Source: Prorocentrum cordatum (lineage: Eukaryota > Sar > Dinophyceae > Prorocentrales > Prorocentraceae). Taken from it: 64,000 nucleotides of DNA. Position 1 is the first letter of the stretch. Each line of letters begins with the position of its first letter. The position numbers and the translations under genes are program-made. Below are positions 28,905 through 40,900 of this stretch, one piece after another. The notes under the pieces were generated by a model. The model saw nothing but the letters and a program-made list of their open reading frames with translations, searched no databases and was not told where the DNA came from. The stretch is from contig CAUYUJ010016303.1 in the NCBI GenBank assembly GCA_963575745.1, positions 221,772 to 285,771 on the forward strand, in the 5' to 3' direction.

Positions 28905-30365
28905 ATGACGCCTCAGTTCGGAGCCCAAGCGTCGGGAGCCCGCGCCGCACCGATCCCGGCAGGAGGGCCAGGAGGCATCGGCCGCGGTCTGCCGCAGCTT
29001 TCCAAGCACGACGCGGCCGCTCGCATCGCCATGCGAGTGCTCAGCAGCCAGACCGCGGAGGTGATGAGCAGCCAAGCCCACGAGTCTCAAGCTGCCAAGA
29101 CTTGCCAGAAGCCGACGGAGGAGGCAGACGGCGCACCGGCACACGAGTCCATGGCGTTAGATCATGCGGATTCCCCAGCCGCAGCTGCGGCAGCGTCCCA
29201 GCCTGGTGCATCAGAGCCAGGTTGTCAGGACCCGCGGGCGCAGACATGAGCAATAGGCTCGACGAGCAGCTCTTCCACGCGAGCATGCAGGACCCTGTTC
29301 CCTCGGGGTGCCAAACGCCAGATGATCCCTGGGATGATCATGCTTCCCTCTTGCTTCCCCTGGCTGGGCCTCGCCAGTCCGGAGGGGTCGCACGAGGAGG
29401 CACTGACATTGCCGCACTCGAAGCCGGACCAGTTCAACAGGTGGGCATCGCGGCTGGTCTCTCAGCCTTACTCTTGCCTCTGACACTCTCCGGGCGTTCT
29501 ACAAGGCAGTGTGGGAGAGCTTGTGTTTGAGACAGGGACTTCCGACGAGGCTGTCGCCTACATCCTCCGCCAAGAAAGCTTACCTGCAGAGGCAATGGAT
29601 GAGCTCGAGGACTGCATCAAGAGGCACGAGCCCGTCCTGGGCTCCCACAAAGTCCCTAGGAGACTTCATGCTCAACTTGCTGACTCCTATGAGTCCAACA
29701 GGTTCCTGATCCCAGGAGGTACAAGCATTGCGCTGCCTCAGATAATCAGGCTCTGGGCCAGGGCAGCAGCTGGGCCGCCTCCATCTACAGCTCTGTGGTG
29801 TCTCTGGTCACACGGGAAGCCCAGGACACACGATATTCGCTTGGAGTGGAGCTCCGCCGCCGATTGCAGAAGAACGACCAGTCAGAGTTCGCGTGGAAGA
29901 CGATACGCCGAGCGTCTTCACGACTCTTTCCATGGACCTCGCCCTTGCTTGACGATGCCACGCTCATGCTTCCGTGCCGCCCAGAGGAGCTTCTTCGGCT
30001 TGCGCCGTTCGCCGCCGGCATCACCCTCGACGCGTTGGGGCCCATCGGGCTACGCATGGCCACGGGCAAACCCACCGCCAAACTCCGGTTTCGCGGCAGA
30101 GGCTCGGACATCGCCAACCATCATGGAAACAGTGGTCTAGACAAGTCAGGTTTGCTACCCAGCTGCACGACCCCCTCGGCTTATTCGCGGTCAGACAACG
30201 CACACACACACACACACACATCTGGGCACTGTCTTAGGCGAAGCTTGCTCGCTTGGACCAGAAAGGGGACACCTACGGCACGCTGCAGCATCGGAGTGGA
30301 AGAAGCTAAGAAGCGTCGTTCGCGACGAACACCTGGAACGCGAGGTCAGTCTCATGTTAGTTGAT
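28905..30365 (+). pseudogene. Doubtful retroelement or split-gene relic
   Basis: Three protein-like pieces lie in different frames: 28905-29249 (ISKHDAAARIAMRV-like start, Ala/Ser/Gln-rich); 29511-29740 (GELVFETGTSDEAVAYILRQ, then AEAMDELEDCIKRHEPVLGS); and 29795-30140 (FAWKTIRRASSRLFPW, PLLDDATLMLP, LGPIGLRMATGKPTAKLRF). The last piece resembles the region around the YxDD box and the GKTE..L...G element of one LINE lineage, but the motif is poor (LLDDA). Introns or frameshifts would have to join the pieces. A CA run interrupts it at 30199-30222. Confidence 0.3.
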
Positions 30366-30700
30366 TCCGTTGTGTACCCAAGCAGACTCTACCAAGCAGG
30401 CACTAGGCCCACTCCCACCCTACAACATCCTCGGATTCGGGAATGCGCTCAGGCTCGGAACAGTAACAGACCTTTGGAAGGGTACGTCTTAGGGTCCGTT
30501 GCTCGTTGGAAGCCTCTCTCAACATTGCCATGCAGGCCAATGCTTCAATGCTGCCCAAATCACACCCAGCTTACGCTCGCCGCAGTCGCAGCGGAGGAGA
30601 TATGTCAAATCCTACACGAGGCCGGAGTTCCCTAACCTGTCACCGACCCCTCCCACCCACTGCGTGCTCACGAACAAGAAGCTCTTCCTTCCTACCAATC

Positions 30701-30893
30701 GGCGGCGAGCAAGGGGGGGAAGTGAGAAAGAGAAGGCCTTCTCAGAAGGTTCGAAGTCCCCCGGCCTTCCGAGAAGTTTTCTGAGCCTTCCTCGAAGACA
30801 GAAACAGCTTCTCAGAAGGCGCGAGAGCTTCTAACAAGTCCCGCCGCCTTCTGAGAACGCGTTCTACTTCTCATTGCCCCCTCGCTCGCCGCC
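30701..30893. mobile_element. TIR-G element, copy 2
   Basis: 193 bp with ends GGCGGCGAGCAAGGGGGG and GCCCCCTCGCTCGCCGCC, a near-perfect inversion. ACCAAT occurs 1-2 bases outside each end, a possible target duplication. The interior is built of AGAAGGCCTTCTCAGAAGG-type palindromes. Confidence 0.8.
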
Positions 30894-31391
30894 AAACCAA
30901 TGCTTGTGGTTCCAGATGAGTCTCAGCACGATCAAGGAGTGCAAACAACATTCGGCAATTAGGCAGCACTGGTCGTTCGGGCACAGAATACGTACCAGTC
31001 CAGGAGATGCCCAAAGATGCGACTTCCGCATGACTACGTTCGCACCTCGCAAGCCGCGAATCGTTCTCACCACGATGCGCGCTGGCCATGCTCAGCGCTC
31101 CGTCAGGTTGTTCGTCTGAGAAGAGAAAAAAAGGAGCAGCTCAACTTGGAAGCGGCTGCAGCAGCTGACAAGCAAAGTGCAACAGGATGTGGCAGGTAGT
31201 GCCCGGCAGTTACAGCATTGCAGATTCGAGGCAAAGCGAGAGACCGAGCGATTACCGACCCATTCGCACGAGCTGTATATGTTTGCTCAGCTGACCGACT
31301 CTGAGGCCCGCGAAACTCTGATACGCCCTGATACGCCCAGAGTGTGTTCCCCACCCGACTGGTTGAGGTTGTTAGATTTCAAGAACAGGCC

Positions 31392-31564
31392 CCCGGGCCA
31401 ACACCATCCTGCATGCCGCGGCCGCCAGACCCCAAGTTGTCCCGATGATCCCCGAGAATACAAGGTGTCCCGCCTCGCGCCCGGTCAACATCACGCTGCA
31501 TACTGCGGCTGCCACACCCCAAGTTGTCCCGATGATCCCCGAGTCCCTGGTGGTCCGCCTCGCG
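31392..31564. repeat. 87-bp tandem duplication
   Basis: Two copies of a unit containing CCCCAAGTTGTCCCGATGAT; the second copy differs at several positions. Confidence 0.85.
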
Positions 31565-32630
31565 CCTTCGACGAACACGACAGAACACAACATGACACAA
31601 CAGAGCATGACAGAACGGAACAGAGCATGACAAAACCTGACAAGATAAGATAAACAGCATGACAAAACATAGAGCATACCATAACATCGAAAAACACACC
31701 AGAGCAGAACATGGCATAACAGAAGACGACATAACACAACAACACATATAACATAACCGAGCATTACACAACGCAACTTGACATAACATATCACATCATG
31801 GCACAGCACCACCACATAACATATCATGACACGACAGCAGAGGTAGCGACGACAAACAAGAAATAACACAGCGTGACATAACATAACACGAGCATGACAG
31901 ACAATGGCAGAACCGAACATAGCAGTGCCATGACAAAGTAAAACATACTAGAACACCAAGTACATACCATAGCAGCACGTGGCAGAGCAGAAGACGACAT
32001 CCCATAGCATAACATAACAAAGCAAAGCGTAACATGACACACATTGACATAACATGTCATACATATCATGTCACAGCACCACAGAACATATCATGACACG
32101 ACAGCAGAGCATAGCGACGACGAAAACGACAGCACACAACCTGACACAACAGAGCATGACAGAACAGAACACGAGCATGCCATAACATGACATAACATGT
32201 CATAGCAATGTCATGGCACAATATAGCATCACTTAATATCACAGGACATACCAGAACAACACATTACATACAAGAAGACGACATAACACAAAACGACATA
32301 ACCTAACCGAGCATATCATAACACGACAGCGGAGCATAGCGACGACGAACATGACATACTACAACATGCTACAACACACTATGACATAACACAAACTGAG
32401 CATGCCACACCACGGCAGAACCGAACATAACAATGTCATGACAAAATAGAGCATACCTAACATCGAATACCATACCATATCAAAACATGACATAACAAAG
32501 ACGACCTATCTCAACATATCATACTGTAGCCAAGCATACCATAAGACGCCTTGGCAGAACATAACCTACCATGTCGAACCACCACATACCTTATCAGAAC
32601 ACGACGACAGAACATAGCGACACATACTAG
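31565..32630. repeat. AC-rich satellite-like tract, ~1.07 kb
   Basis: Built of ACATA, ACATG, ACACA, GCATA and similar pentamers (for example CATAACATGACATAACA) with strong strand asymmetry: A and C dominate, with few T and very few G. Longer segments recur, such as CATATCATGACACGACAGCAG near 31824 and 32088, and a similar one near 32310, about 240 bp apart, so there is a higher-order period. No ORF of interest. Confidence 0.85.
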
Positions 32631-32885
32631 TGAAGCAAATCATGACGTACGGAAGAGCGTGTTCTGCCGCTGCTGGTGGAACACCGGGAGGGGTCACTAG
32701 GCGTTCCCAACCCGTCCCCCCGCCCTTCGAAAACCGGGGGGGGGGGTCACGACGGGCGCCGCCACCTCCCCAGGAGTGGCGCCTCCTCCAACGGCAGCAC
32801 CTTGCGCGGCGCCTCGAGCGCCACGCCGAAGGTGTACCTTGCCCATCGGGGCGGGGAGCAGCCGCAGGGAGGGAGAGGGGGAGGG

Positions 32886-33035
32886 GGGGAGGAGGAGGAG
32901 GAGGAGGAGGAGGAGGAGGAGGAGGAGGAGGAGGAGGAGGAGGAGGAGGAGGAGGAGGAGGAGGAGGAGGGAGGAGGAGGAGGAGGAGGAGGAGGAGGAG
33001 GAGGAGGGAGGAGGGAGGAGGGAGGAGGAGGAGGG
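32886..33035. repeat. GGA microsatellite
   Basis: About 50 units with GGAGGGA interruptions at the right. No gene was seen between here and 34250. Confidence 0.93.
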
Positions 33036-34254
33036 GGGGGGCCCATCACGTGGAGGGGGAAGGCACGCCGCCCGCAGACCCGCGGAGGCTTCCGCGTGCT
33101 CTGGCGAGGCCTCCCCTCGCACGCCTCGTCCTGGTGGACACCCGCTGCGGTGGGCCGCGGGTGCCGGAGCGGCGGAGGCAGGAGGAGGGGGTGGACTGAG
33201 AGGCGGAGGGGCAAGCTAGGTACGCTCGCGCCATGTCCGACGTCCTAGTCCTCCCGCCCGTCATTTCCCATCACGCCGGATGGATGATCTATCCGCCGGC
33301 GGGTGTCACGGCGGGCCTTGGACCCCCGGAAGGACCCCATCGTGTTAGGAAGGACGATGAGGAAGAAGGAGGACGAGCAGGAACAACAGCAGCAGGAACA
33401 GGGGAGGAGCAGGAAGAGCACAACGACCGGGGGAAGGCGGGGACGGGAAAGCAGCTAGGCGACATCGATACCGAAAGGCTCGGATCCCTTTAAAATGGCC
33501 CGCGCTGGAGCGAGAGAGTCATTCGGGACGACGGGAGCACTGAGCCGCTATTAAGAAATGAGGCCCACCGTACAGGGGGAGCACCATGCTGAAACACCGA
33601 ACAAAAAACGTTCCGAATGCAACAAGATCTTGACATCATGTGGACAAGCAACACACGGAGAAGGCGGGATACTTCTAAGACGTACGGTAGAGTCGTGTCG
33701 TGCCGACCCCGGCGGTGGATTCTAAAACCAAGTGAATCGTCCAACCTTCAAGGGTCGGCGGCTGTTCGATCGCCAGATCGTTCCATACTCGCCGATTCTG
33801 GGCCGCTGGCGGCGTTGAAACTTGAAAGCACGCGGCGGAGTCGCCGACGCGTCGACACGACACCATCCTACCACAGCCCGGGCGGATAGGAGAGTAATAC
33901 ATTGAGCAATTGTAAAGGGCAGGTGGTCGCGCGCTCACATCGAAGCAAGTGATACCTTCTCCTCCGCCTCCTCCTCCTTCTCCTCCATTTGTACGGAGCG
34001 GAACTCGCACGGAGTGGAACTCGCACGAAGCGGAATTTGCTCATACGAAATTCGCACACACGGACTCGCACGCACCGAACTCGCACGACGGAGCTCGCAC
34101 GACAGAGCTCGCTCAAACAAACCCGCACGGCATGCGTTCGAATAAAACTCATGGGATACTTTCTCAAACCGACTCTGCGCACGAGTGCGCAAAACAACTA
34201 CTAAAAGTCAGCCTGCGACGAGGGTTGACAGTGACATTAAATAAGCAAACGTCC

Positions 34255-34785
34255 GACGACGACGACGACGACGACGACGAGTCCACGATGACGCCGACTC
34301 CAACGGCGACGACCTCCATCACCAGACCCCAAGATGGCATTCGGATCGCCTCAGGACCTCTGGATCGCCACAAGAAAGCCCGAAATGGCCCCCGTATGGC
34401 ATCGGTATTCGCTCTGGAACGCTTTTGGGAGCACCTTCCTTCGCTTGAGGAGGTCCAGCACGCAACCGTAGGCAAAAGTGTGCCGTCGTGCACAAACTGC
34501 CGACCGCTCGGAGCACGAGGAGCGAGCGGAGAGAAGCAAACGCGACCGACGACGACAACGAGTCCAGCGAATACGAAGACGCCGGCGACGACCTCCACCA
34601 TCACCTGCCACAAGAGGACCTTCGGGTCGCCTCGAGACCTCCGGATCATCTCAGGATGGGCCTAAGATGGCCTCGAGTGATTGCACTGAAGTTCGTGGAG
34701 CGCCCTTGCAGGGGCACTCCGGCGCACAAACTGCGCACGCGTGCGCGCACTTGCGCGTCGGAGTCTGGCTCCACCCACGGCTGAA

Positions 34786-34852
<67 letters not shown>
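34255..34852. repeat. GAC microsatellites
   Basis: (GAC) about 8 units at 34255-34280 and about 22 units at 34788-34852. Between them, two paralogous ~120-bp segments (about 34300-34440 and 34600-34720) contain GATGGC...ATTCGGATCGCCTC versus GGACCTTCGGGTCGCCTC, so the GAC array plus flank looks duplicated. Confidence 0.8.
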
Positions 34853-34853
<1 letters not shown>

Positions 34854-35105
34854 AGGAGAACGAAAAAGATGTGATGAAGAAGACGATGACCACCCCAACG
34901 CAAAACGCCGCACCCACACGCAGCGCGGCCACAACCGCCGTCAGGATCCAACCAGCTCTCAGGGCTTGGGTGGCTCAGGGAGTTTCCTCTTCCACCCCCC
35001 CTTCTTCCCCTTCCGGCAGGGGTTATCCCTGCTCGTTACTGATAAACACCCCCTCCCCCATCCGACCGGCGACAAACCCAGGACACTGCCAACACCCTCC
35101 CACAA

Positions 35106-35274
35106 TACACCACGCGAAATGGTTAAGAAATCATGGGTTAAGAAATTCATGGTCTCAGAACTCGAATAAAAACCCACAATTTCTATCAAAATCTTACGAA
35201 TTACGTTGAAAAGTTAAGAATAATCGAGACTCTGGACGAAAACTTAGGTTTTCTTAAGCATCGCCTAAGGTGTA
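35106..35274. mobile_element. TIR-B element, copy 2
   Basis: 169 bp. Ends TACACCACGCGAAATGGTTA and TAAGCATCGCCTAAGGTGTA. Matches copy 1 (16605-16772) over its full length and stops at the same end points, which defines the element. Confidence 0.85.
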
Positions 35275-35894
35275 CCTCGAAACAAAAAACAACACAAAGG
35301 GCATGCTGCACCAAAATTGGGATCATGCGCGGACGCCCCGTGATCCCTTTGCATCGGTTTTCGACAGGGACGGCGGCGGGGCTGGCATACTGCCTGCTGT
35401 GCGCAGTGTTAACACCACCACCACCATCCCTGGCAAAACAACAATCCAGAGCGCACGTTGCATCAAAATCTGGATCATGCGCGGGCGCCCCACGAGCACT
35501 CTGCTTTGGTTTTTGACAGCGACGGCAGAGGGGTCGGCACAGCAAGCCCCCCATCCCTGTCGAAAACAGTTGCAACATGATTACGCGTGCACGCACACAC
35601 GCACTACACAACGCTGGTAGACCCGCCGTTGCTGTGCATTGGTCTTGCAAGGGATGCTGGGGGGTCCACATGTGTCCCAATGTGGCGCACCTGGCGCGTG
35701 TGGCGCAGCTGGCATGTGCGGCGCACCTCGCGGGCGTCGCGCAACTGGCTGGCGTCTGCTTCGGTTCCCGACGACTGACGATGGCGTCCCCTGCCCGTGC
35801 TGAGACTTGGGTGCTATTTGTGTAGCAGGCTGGCGGGAGTGAGCGAGACAGCTTGCAGCGTTCCCAGGATCGGTGTACATAGGGCAAAAGGGAT

Positions 35895-36035
35895 GGCATA
35901 AACATGATAACTCGGAGGTCCGCGCGGATTTCTCGGATCGGCGCTGGACCCTCCTCCCTGGCGCGCAGAGCGCGCCAAGGGTCCAGTGCCGATACGATAA
36001 ATCCGCGCGGACCTACGAGTTGTTATGTTTATGCC
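35895..36035. mobile_element. TIR-D element, copy 2 (foldback, ~55-bp arms)
   Basis: The left arm starts GGCATAAACATGATAACTCG and the right arm ends CGAGTTGTTATGTTTATGCC. The arms pair with few mismatches over ~55 bp. It shares the GTCCGCGCGGATTTCT core with copies 1 and 3 but has different outermost sequence, so it is a diverged relative. Confidence 0.82.
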
Positions 36036-36324
36036 ATTATTCGTTCCCCTAATTACCTAGCACACGCCTACCCCGAGGAAAACGAGGAGAAGGTGTGAGC
36101 AGACGGCGTGCTTCGAGAGGACGCTGCGAAGAGAACGGGGGGCACGAGTAAACCTCTGGCAGCGTCTTGCCTGACAGCACCTCCTCGCGGAGCACCGGCA
36201 TCTTGCTCCTCAGGTCGTCCAGGCTGTCGACCTCCCGCCGAGCGTAATCCTCCTTCCCCACATTCCTCCCTCCCTCCCTTCCTCCCTCCCTCCCCCTGCT
36301 GCTGCTGCTGCTGCTGCTGCTAGT

Positions 36325-36627
36325 GTCCAGGGTGAGCTCGCCAAGGCGGATCAGGAGTACCGTGGCATCATCGCTGAGCTGGCAGGGGGCATCGTGCAGG
36401 CGAAGTCTGAGCAGCCAGCCAAGATCTGCGTGTCGAAACTAGTTAGTCAGGAGTTCGGTGCCGAAGGCATCTTCGACGTCTCAGCCTTCTTCGACATCGA
36501 GGAATACGAGGCGGCGGACAGCGACAAGCAGGGGATCGAGCGGAGGATGGACGCCACGCAGGAGGCGCCGCAACAGCGTGCCGAGGATCTCTTCGCAGGC
36601 GCATTGGCGTCGGTCGAGGGCATCTAA
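36325..36627 (+). CDS. Candidate 3'-terminal exon of an unidentified host gene
   Basis: An open frame of 100 codons ending in TAA. It reads VQGELAKADQEYRGIIAELA, then KICVSKLVSQEFGAEGIFDV, then SAFFDIEEYEAADSDKQGIE, ending DLFAGALASVEGI. The composition is clearly protein-like: acidic, mixed, with no low complexity. It is preceded by a CTG/GCT run and AG dinucleotides at 36321-36332, so the 5' boundary may be a splice acceptor; an ATG start is not visible. I do not recognise the family. DR1 copy 6 begins 74 bp after the stop, so it would lie in the 3' UTR. Confidence 0.5.
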   Translation, partial: VQGELAKADQEYRGIIAELAGGIVQAKSEQPAKICVSKLVSQEFGAEGIFDVSAFFDIEEYEAADSDKQGIERRMDATQEAPQQRAEDLFAGALASVEGI

Positions 36628-36701
36628 AAGGAGCGCGCGGGGCGCGAGACCAGGAAGGATGGCCAAGAAAAGGAGGGTCACAGGGGACGACCCAGCAGCA
36701 T

Positions 36702-36866
36702 TGAAGGGAAACTGGGACACACAAATAAATACACACAAATAAAAGGATTCCCCATATTTTCCCATATTTCCTGGGTTTCTGTCTTCCCCCCCGCTTCCCA
36801 TATTTTCCCATATTTTCCTGGGAATCGCCGATTAATTGTGTCTGTGTGTGTTTTCCTCTCCTGAAG
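36702..36866 (+). mobile_element. DR1 element, copy 6 (TSD CAT)
   Basis: 165 bp, TGAAGGGAAACTGGGACACA to CTCTCCTGAAG. CAT at 36699-36701 and 36867-36869. Full set of internal ATATTTTCCCATATTTTC blocks. Confidence 0.92.
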
Positions 36867-37004
36867 CATCGGCGCCCCCAGCTTCAGGAGCCCGGTGCCA
36901 GCCGAGCCGCGGCGGGCGCCCCGCGGAGCCGGCCGCCGACGCAGGCAGCAGCCTGCTGCCGAGGAGGAGGTTCCTGCCTGCACCGACCTTGAGGGGGGCG
37001 AGCC

Positions 37005-37230
37005 GAGGAGGAGGAGGAGGAGGAGGAGGAGGTGGAGGAGGAGGAGGGGGAGGAGGAGGGGGAGGAGGGGGAGGAGGAGGAGGAGGGGAGGAGGAGGAGG
37101 AGGAGGAGGGGGAGGAGGGGGAGGAGGAGGGAGGAGGAGGAGGAGGAGGAGGAGGAGGGGAGGAGGAGGAGGGGAGGAGGAGGAGGAGGAGGGGGAGGAG
37201 GAGGAGGAGGAGGAGGAGGAGGAGGAGGGA
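37005..37230. repeat. GGA microsatellite
   Basis: About 75 units with GGGGGA and GGAGGGGA interruptions. To its right, 37459-37544 has an inverted pair AACCCTGGGATA / TATCCCAGGGTT. Confidence 0.93.
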
Positions 37231-37981
37231 ATTCGCCCGCGGCGGCGGAGCGGCTCCTGCCCGAGGCCGCCCCATCGGCAGGATCTGCTCCGCCCCGAGG
37301 CGCCTGCTCCCGCGCCCAGCAGCTGGCCGGGGCCGGCGCTCGGGTCACCGAGTCGGGATCGAAGTCCGAGCCCCCGCCTGGCAAGGCCTATCGCGGGCGA
37401 TGTTTCTCCCCCAATCCCCGTGTTTCGCCCGAAAAGTCTGGCCGCTCAAAAGAATGGGAAAACCCTGGGATACACCCCAAGGGGGCTATTCGGACGCACC
37501 CCTATCGAGAATGGACACCCCCCCATCGAATATCCCAGGGTTAGGCCCCAAATTTCTGGTCCATTCGGAAACCCCACGAAGCCTGGGATAGGGGTCGACA
37601 TATCCCCTGTTAGCCTATACGGGGGGGGGGGGCGCCTTTCAACCGTACCAATCGTCTTAAGCAGGCCCGCAAGGATTCCCGCCGCCCACGTCTTCTGCAA
37701 GATTCGTGGTTCAAGCTCCGGTGCTCACTGGGGATCCCCCGGTTTGATTCGCCCCGCCCCCCTTCCCCCCCGTCGGGCCCCCCAGGGCGAAAGGCCGAGG
37801 CATCTGGGGGGGGGTCCTATTAGCACCAGTCGTAGCAGCAGGCAAGCCTCGGGACACAACGGGGTCGTGCCTTACTCCGCCGAGAGGGGGGCCTGGAGGC
37901 AGGGGTTCGGGGTCTGGCTATGTCAGCGATGGGGTTCTTCGAACACCTCCTTCGCCGCCGCTCGACGACTTCTCCCTGCTT

Positions 37982-40900
37982 GTCGAAACGTGCAACTGTA
38001 CGAGGTGGCGTTCCATCGAAGATTGGTTGAAGCTCACGCGTGCGCGTGTCATCGCGGCGCAGGAGCACCACCTGAGAGGTGATCAAGTTTTGGGCGCTGG
38101 CTCGTGGCTTCAGCGTCATCAATGGAAAGGTGTGTCCTCTGAGGCGCTGCCTGGCCCAGGCGGAGGCACGCTCGGAGGCGTAGCAGTTCTGGCGCGGCAC
38201 TGGCTGGGCCTGCACTAAGCGTTCGGCAGCGAGGGCGCAGGGACTGCAGTGCCCGGCAGGGCGATGGTGTCGAACGCCCATTTGCCCAGCTCCACTCCCA
38301 TCACCATCGCCTCCCTCTACCTCCACGACCCCGAAGGACTGTCGGATCGAAACTTAGACATATTAAGTAAGGCGGGGGGGGACGTTGGCCACGATGGGGA
38401 ATGAGACGATCGTTTGGGGGGGGGATTTCAATCTCCCCCCTGAGGCTCCCTTGGATAGCGGGCCCCCTGAGAAGTTAGGAGAAATTGTCAAACCTGATTG
38501 CGAAGCCACGTGTTTTACTGGACAAGGAGGCAAGTCCTTTATCGATTTTCCGATGTGTCCCCAAGGGTGGGTAAAACGAGCCAGGCCGTGGAGAGTATTG
38601 CGGCCACGGTGATCAAAACCCACGCCCCTGTGCAAGTGACCCTGTTCCCTCGTGCGGCGCAGCTCCAAGCTCTGCAGTTCCGCCGCCACCCGCGCCTGCC
38701 GACTGTCAGGCCTATCGGCCCTGCCTCCGCTCCCCCGTCTTGGGACTCGGCCCTGGCCTTCGGTCGCCATGCGCTGGAAGCTGCTGGAAAAGGGCAGGCG
38801 CAGCAAGCCCTCACTGGCATGGACCAGTTGTATAAGCGGTTTGCTAACAAAGCTGAACTCGAGGTAGCCCAAGTCGGGCAGGTTGATCTGTTTTACTCTG
38901 GGAGCCGAGGGAGGCCACCTGAGCTCCAGCGGGCCCCAGTGTTCAATGCGAAAACGGATCCAATCAGATACCCGACTATGGCGGCCATGAAGTGGCTGCC
39001 CCATCGTGCGAGGCAAGTTTTTGGAGCTTTCAGGCCAGTGACGAGCAGGCGGCGCTTCGAGGGGCGTGGGCTCCGCCGCCCCAGTTTGTGCTGGAAGGCA
39101 TTGGGCAGTGCTGCAGCCTGCTAGCCACTGCTGAAGCCCTGGCCTCAGCGGCCCGTTCGCCCGGCGGGCTTGGCCGCTCTAAAGTGGGGCCTTTTCTTGC
39201 TGGGGTGGACGGGGATTACGGGGAGGTGGCGAGGGCTACCATGGGGGAGGAGAGGACGGGATGGAAAAATTGGTTGCTTGCCAATATCAATCAAGGGGGT
39301 AGGAATGCGCACCTGGCTAGTACGCCAGCGCCTGGCTGGAAGCCAACGACTACGCTCAGCGCTGGAGGGCTCGTCATTTCGGACCCCCTGGCCCTTCTCC
39401 AGGCGGAATCCAGCAGGTTCGGGGGCCTCTGCAAGGCCACGAGCGCGCCTGACCGAGGAAGAGGTTTTGAGGGTATCCAAGAAGCTCTTCCGCGCCTTGA
39501 GCCAGCCTTCATCAAGGGTGTCTCATCATGAGGCATTACAATTGGCTCATCGATGAGGCCCTGTCGGTTGTGTCAAATATGTTTTCGTTAATGGAAATTC
39601 TGTCCACCCTCCCCTCCCAAGTCAAGATCATTCAAGTGGCTCTGCTTATTAAACCCACGGGGGGGCGGAGGCCCATGGGCCTCTTCGTGTCGTTGTTTCG
39701 TCTGCGGGGGCGTTGTGGGAGAGTGCGCGCCCAGCAATGGGAACGCTCTCATATGAGGCCCTACTTCGCTGGATCCAAATTTGCCTCAGCGCGCGCTGTG
39801 GTTTGGAGCCGAGCCTTGCGATCAGAAGTAGGAACTGCCAGGGGGTAGACCTCAGCTACAGCGCTGTGGGACAAGACCAAATTCTGTGAGACCTTCCAGC
39901 TGGACAGGCTTTTAGTTGAGTGTGGTGCCTTCGGATCTCCGATGGCGATCGCTCAGTTATGCGTCAACGCTTACCACAGTGCCCGCTACCTCAGTCTGTC
40001 ATCGATGGTAGCAGGCCCACACTATGCCTTGCTTGGGGCCATCGCGGGCTGCAGCTTCGCCACGACGTTTGCCCGAATCTACATCATCGGGCCATTCGAT
40101 CGTACGCATGCGCAGCGGCCGAGAAGTGTGCATGTAGATCAGTATATAGATGGCACACGGCTGAACAGCACGGGAAAGGTCAAGGAAGAGGCCATGGATA
40201 TCAAAGAGGCTTCGGCGGCGCTTTATCAGATGTTTGTCACTGAATTGGGTTGTGACGTCTCTCGGGGTAAAGCCAATTTTGCGCGTTCTGACACAGCTGC
40301 GGCGGTGGGGTTAAGGCGGTTTCTTGGGGATATTGTGGGCCCTGTCGCTGAGAGTGCCACTAATCTTGGGATTGACGACGCGGTGGGGAGACCTCGCAGG
40401 ATTCGGAACCGCGGGGAGAAGTTTTTGGTCAGGGCCAAGGTTCTCAAGACGCAATCGAGCAAAATTCGTAATATGGGCAGGTGCTTCGGACGGTATTATA
40501 ATCGCATTTTTGTCTCGGGCACTCTGCCTTGCATAGAATGTGGAGCGGCCGTTCATGTGATTTCTGACAGGGAAGTCCGTCTCATGCGGCAGTCGGCTGG
40601 CAAGGACCCCTGCCCGCAGGCTGCTGGCAGGTCGCTCACTACGCTCATGATACTCGAGGACGTACCGTCCTGGCGGTGCGAGGTAGCGGCGATCCTCTGC
40701 TACGCCAGGGAGGTCCGGGCCGCTCGCACTCGCTCTTACCCTTATGGACTTACCTTCCAGGAGTCGAGGGAGGCCTGGAAGGATGGGGTACCTGGAGGAG
40801 GATATCAAGGACTGGAAGCAGGTGAAGGGTCCGCTTGCTGCCTTGAAGCTTTCGCTTTTGAGGATATCTTGGGCGACTTTGGGGAGGAGGTGGTGTTGAC

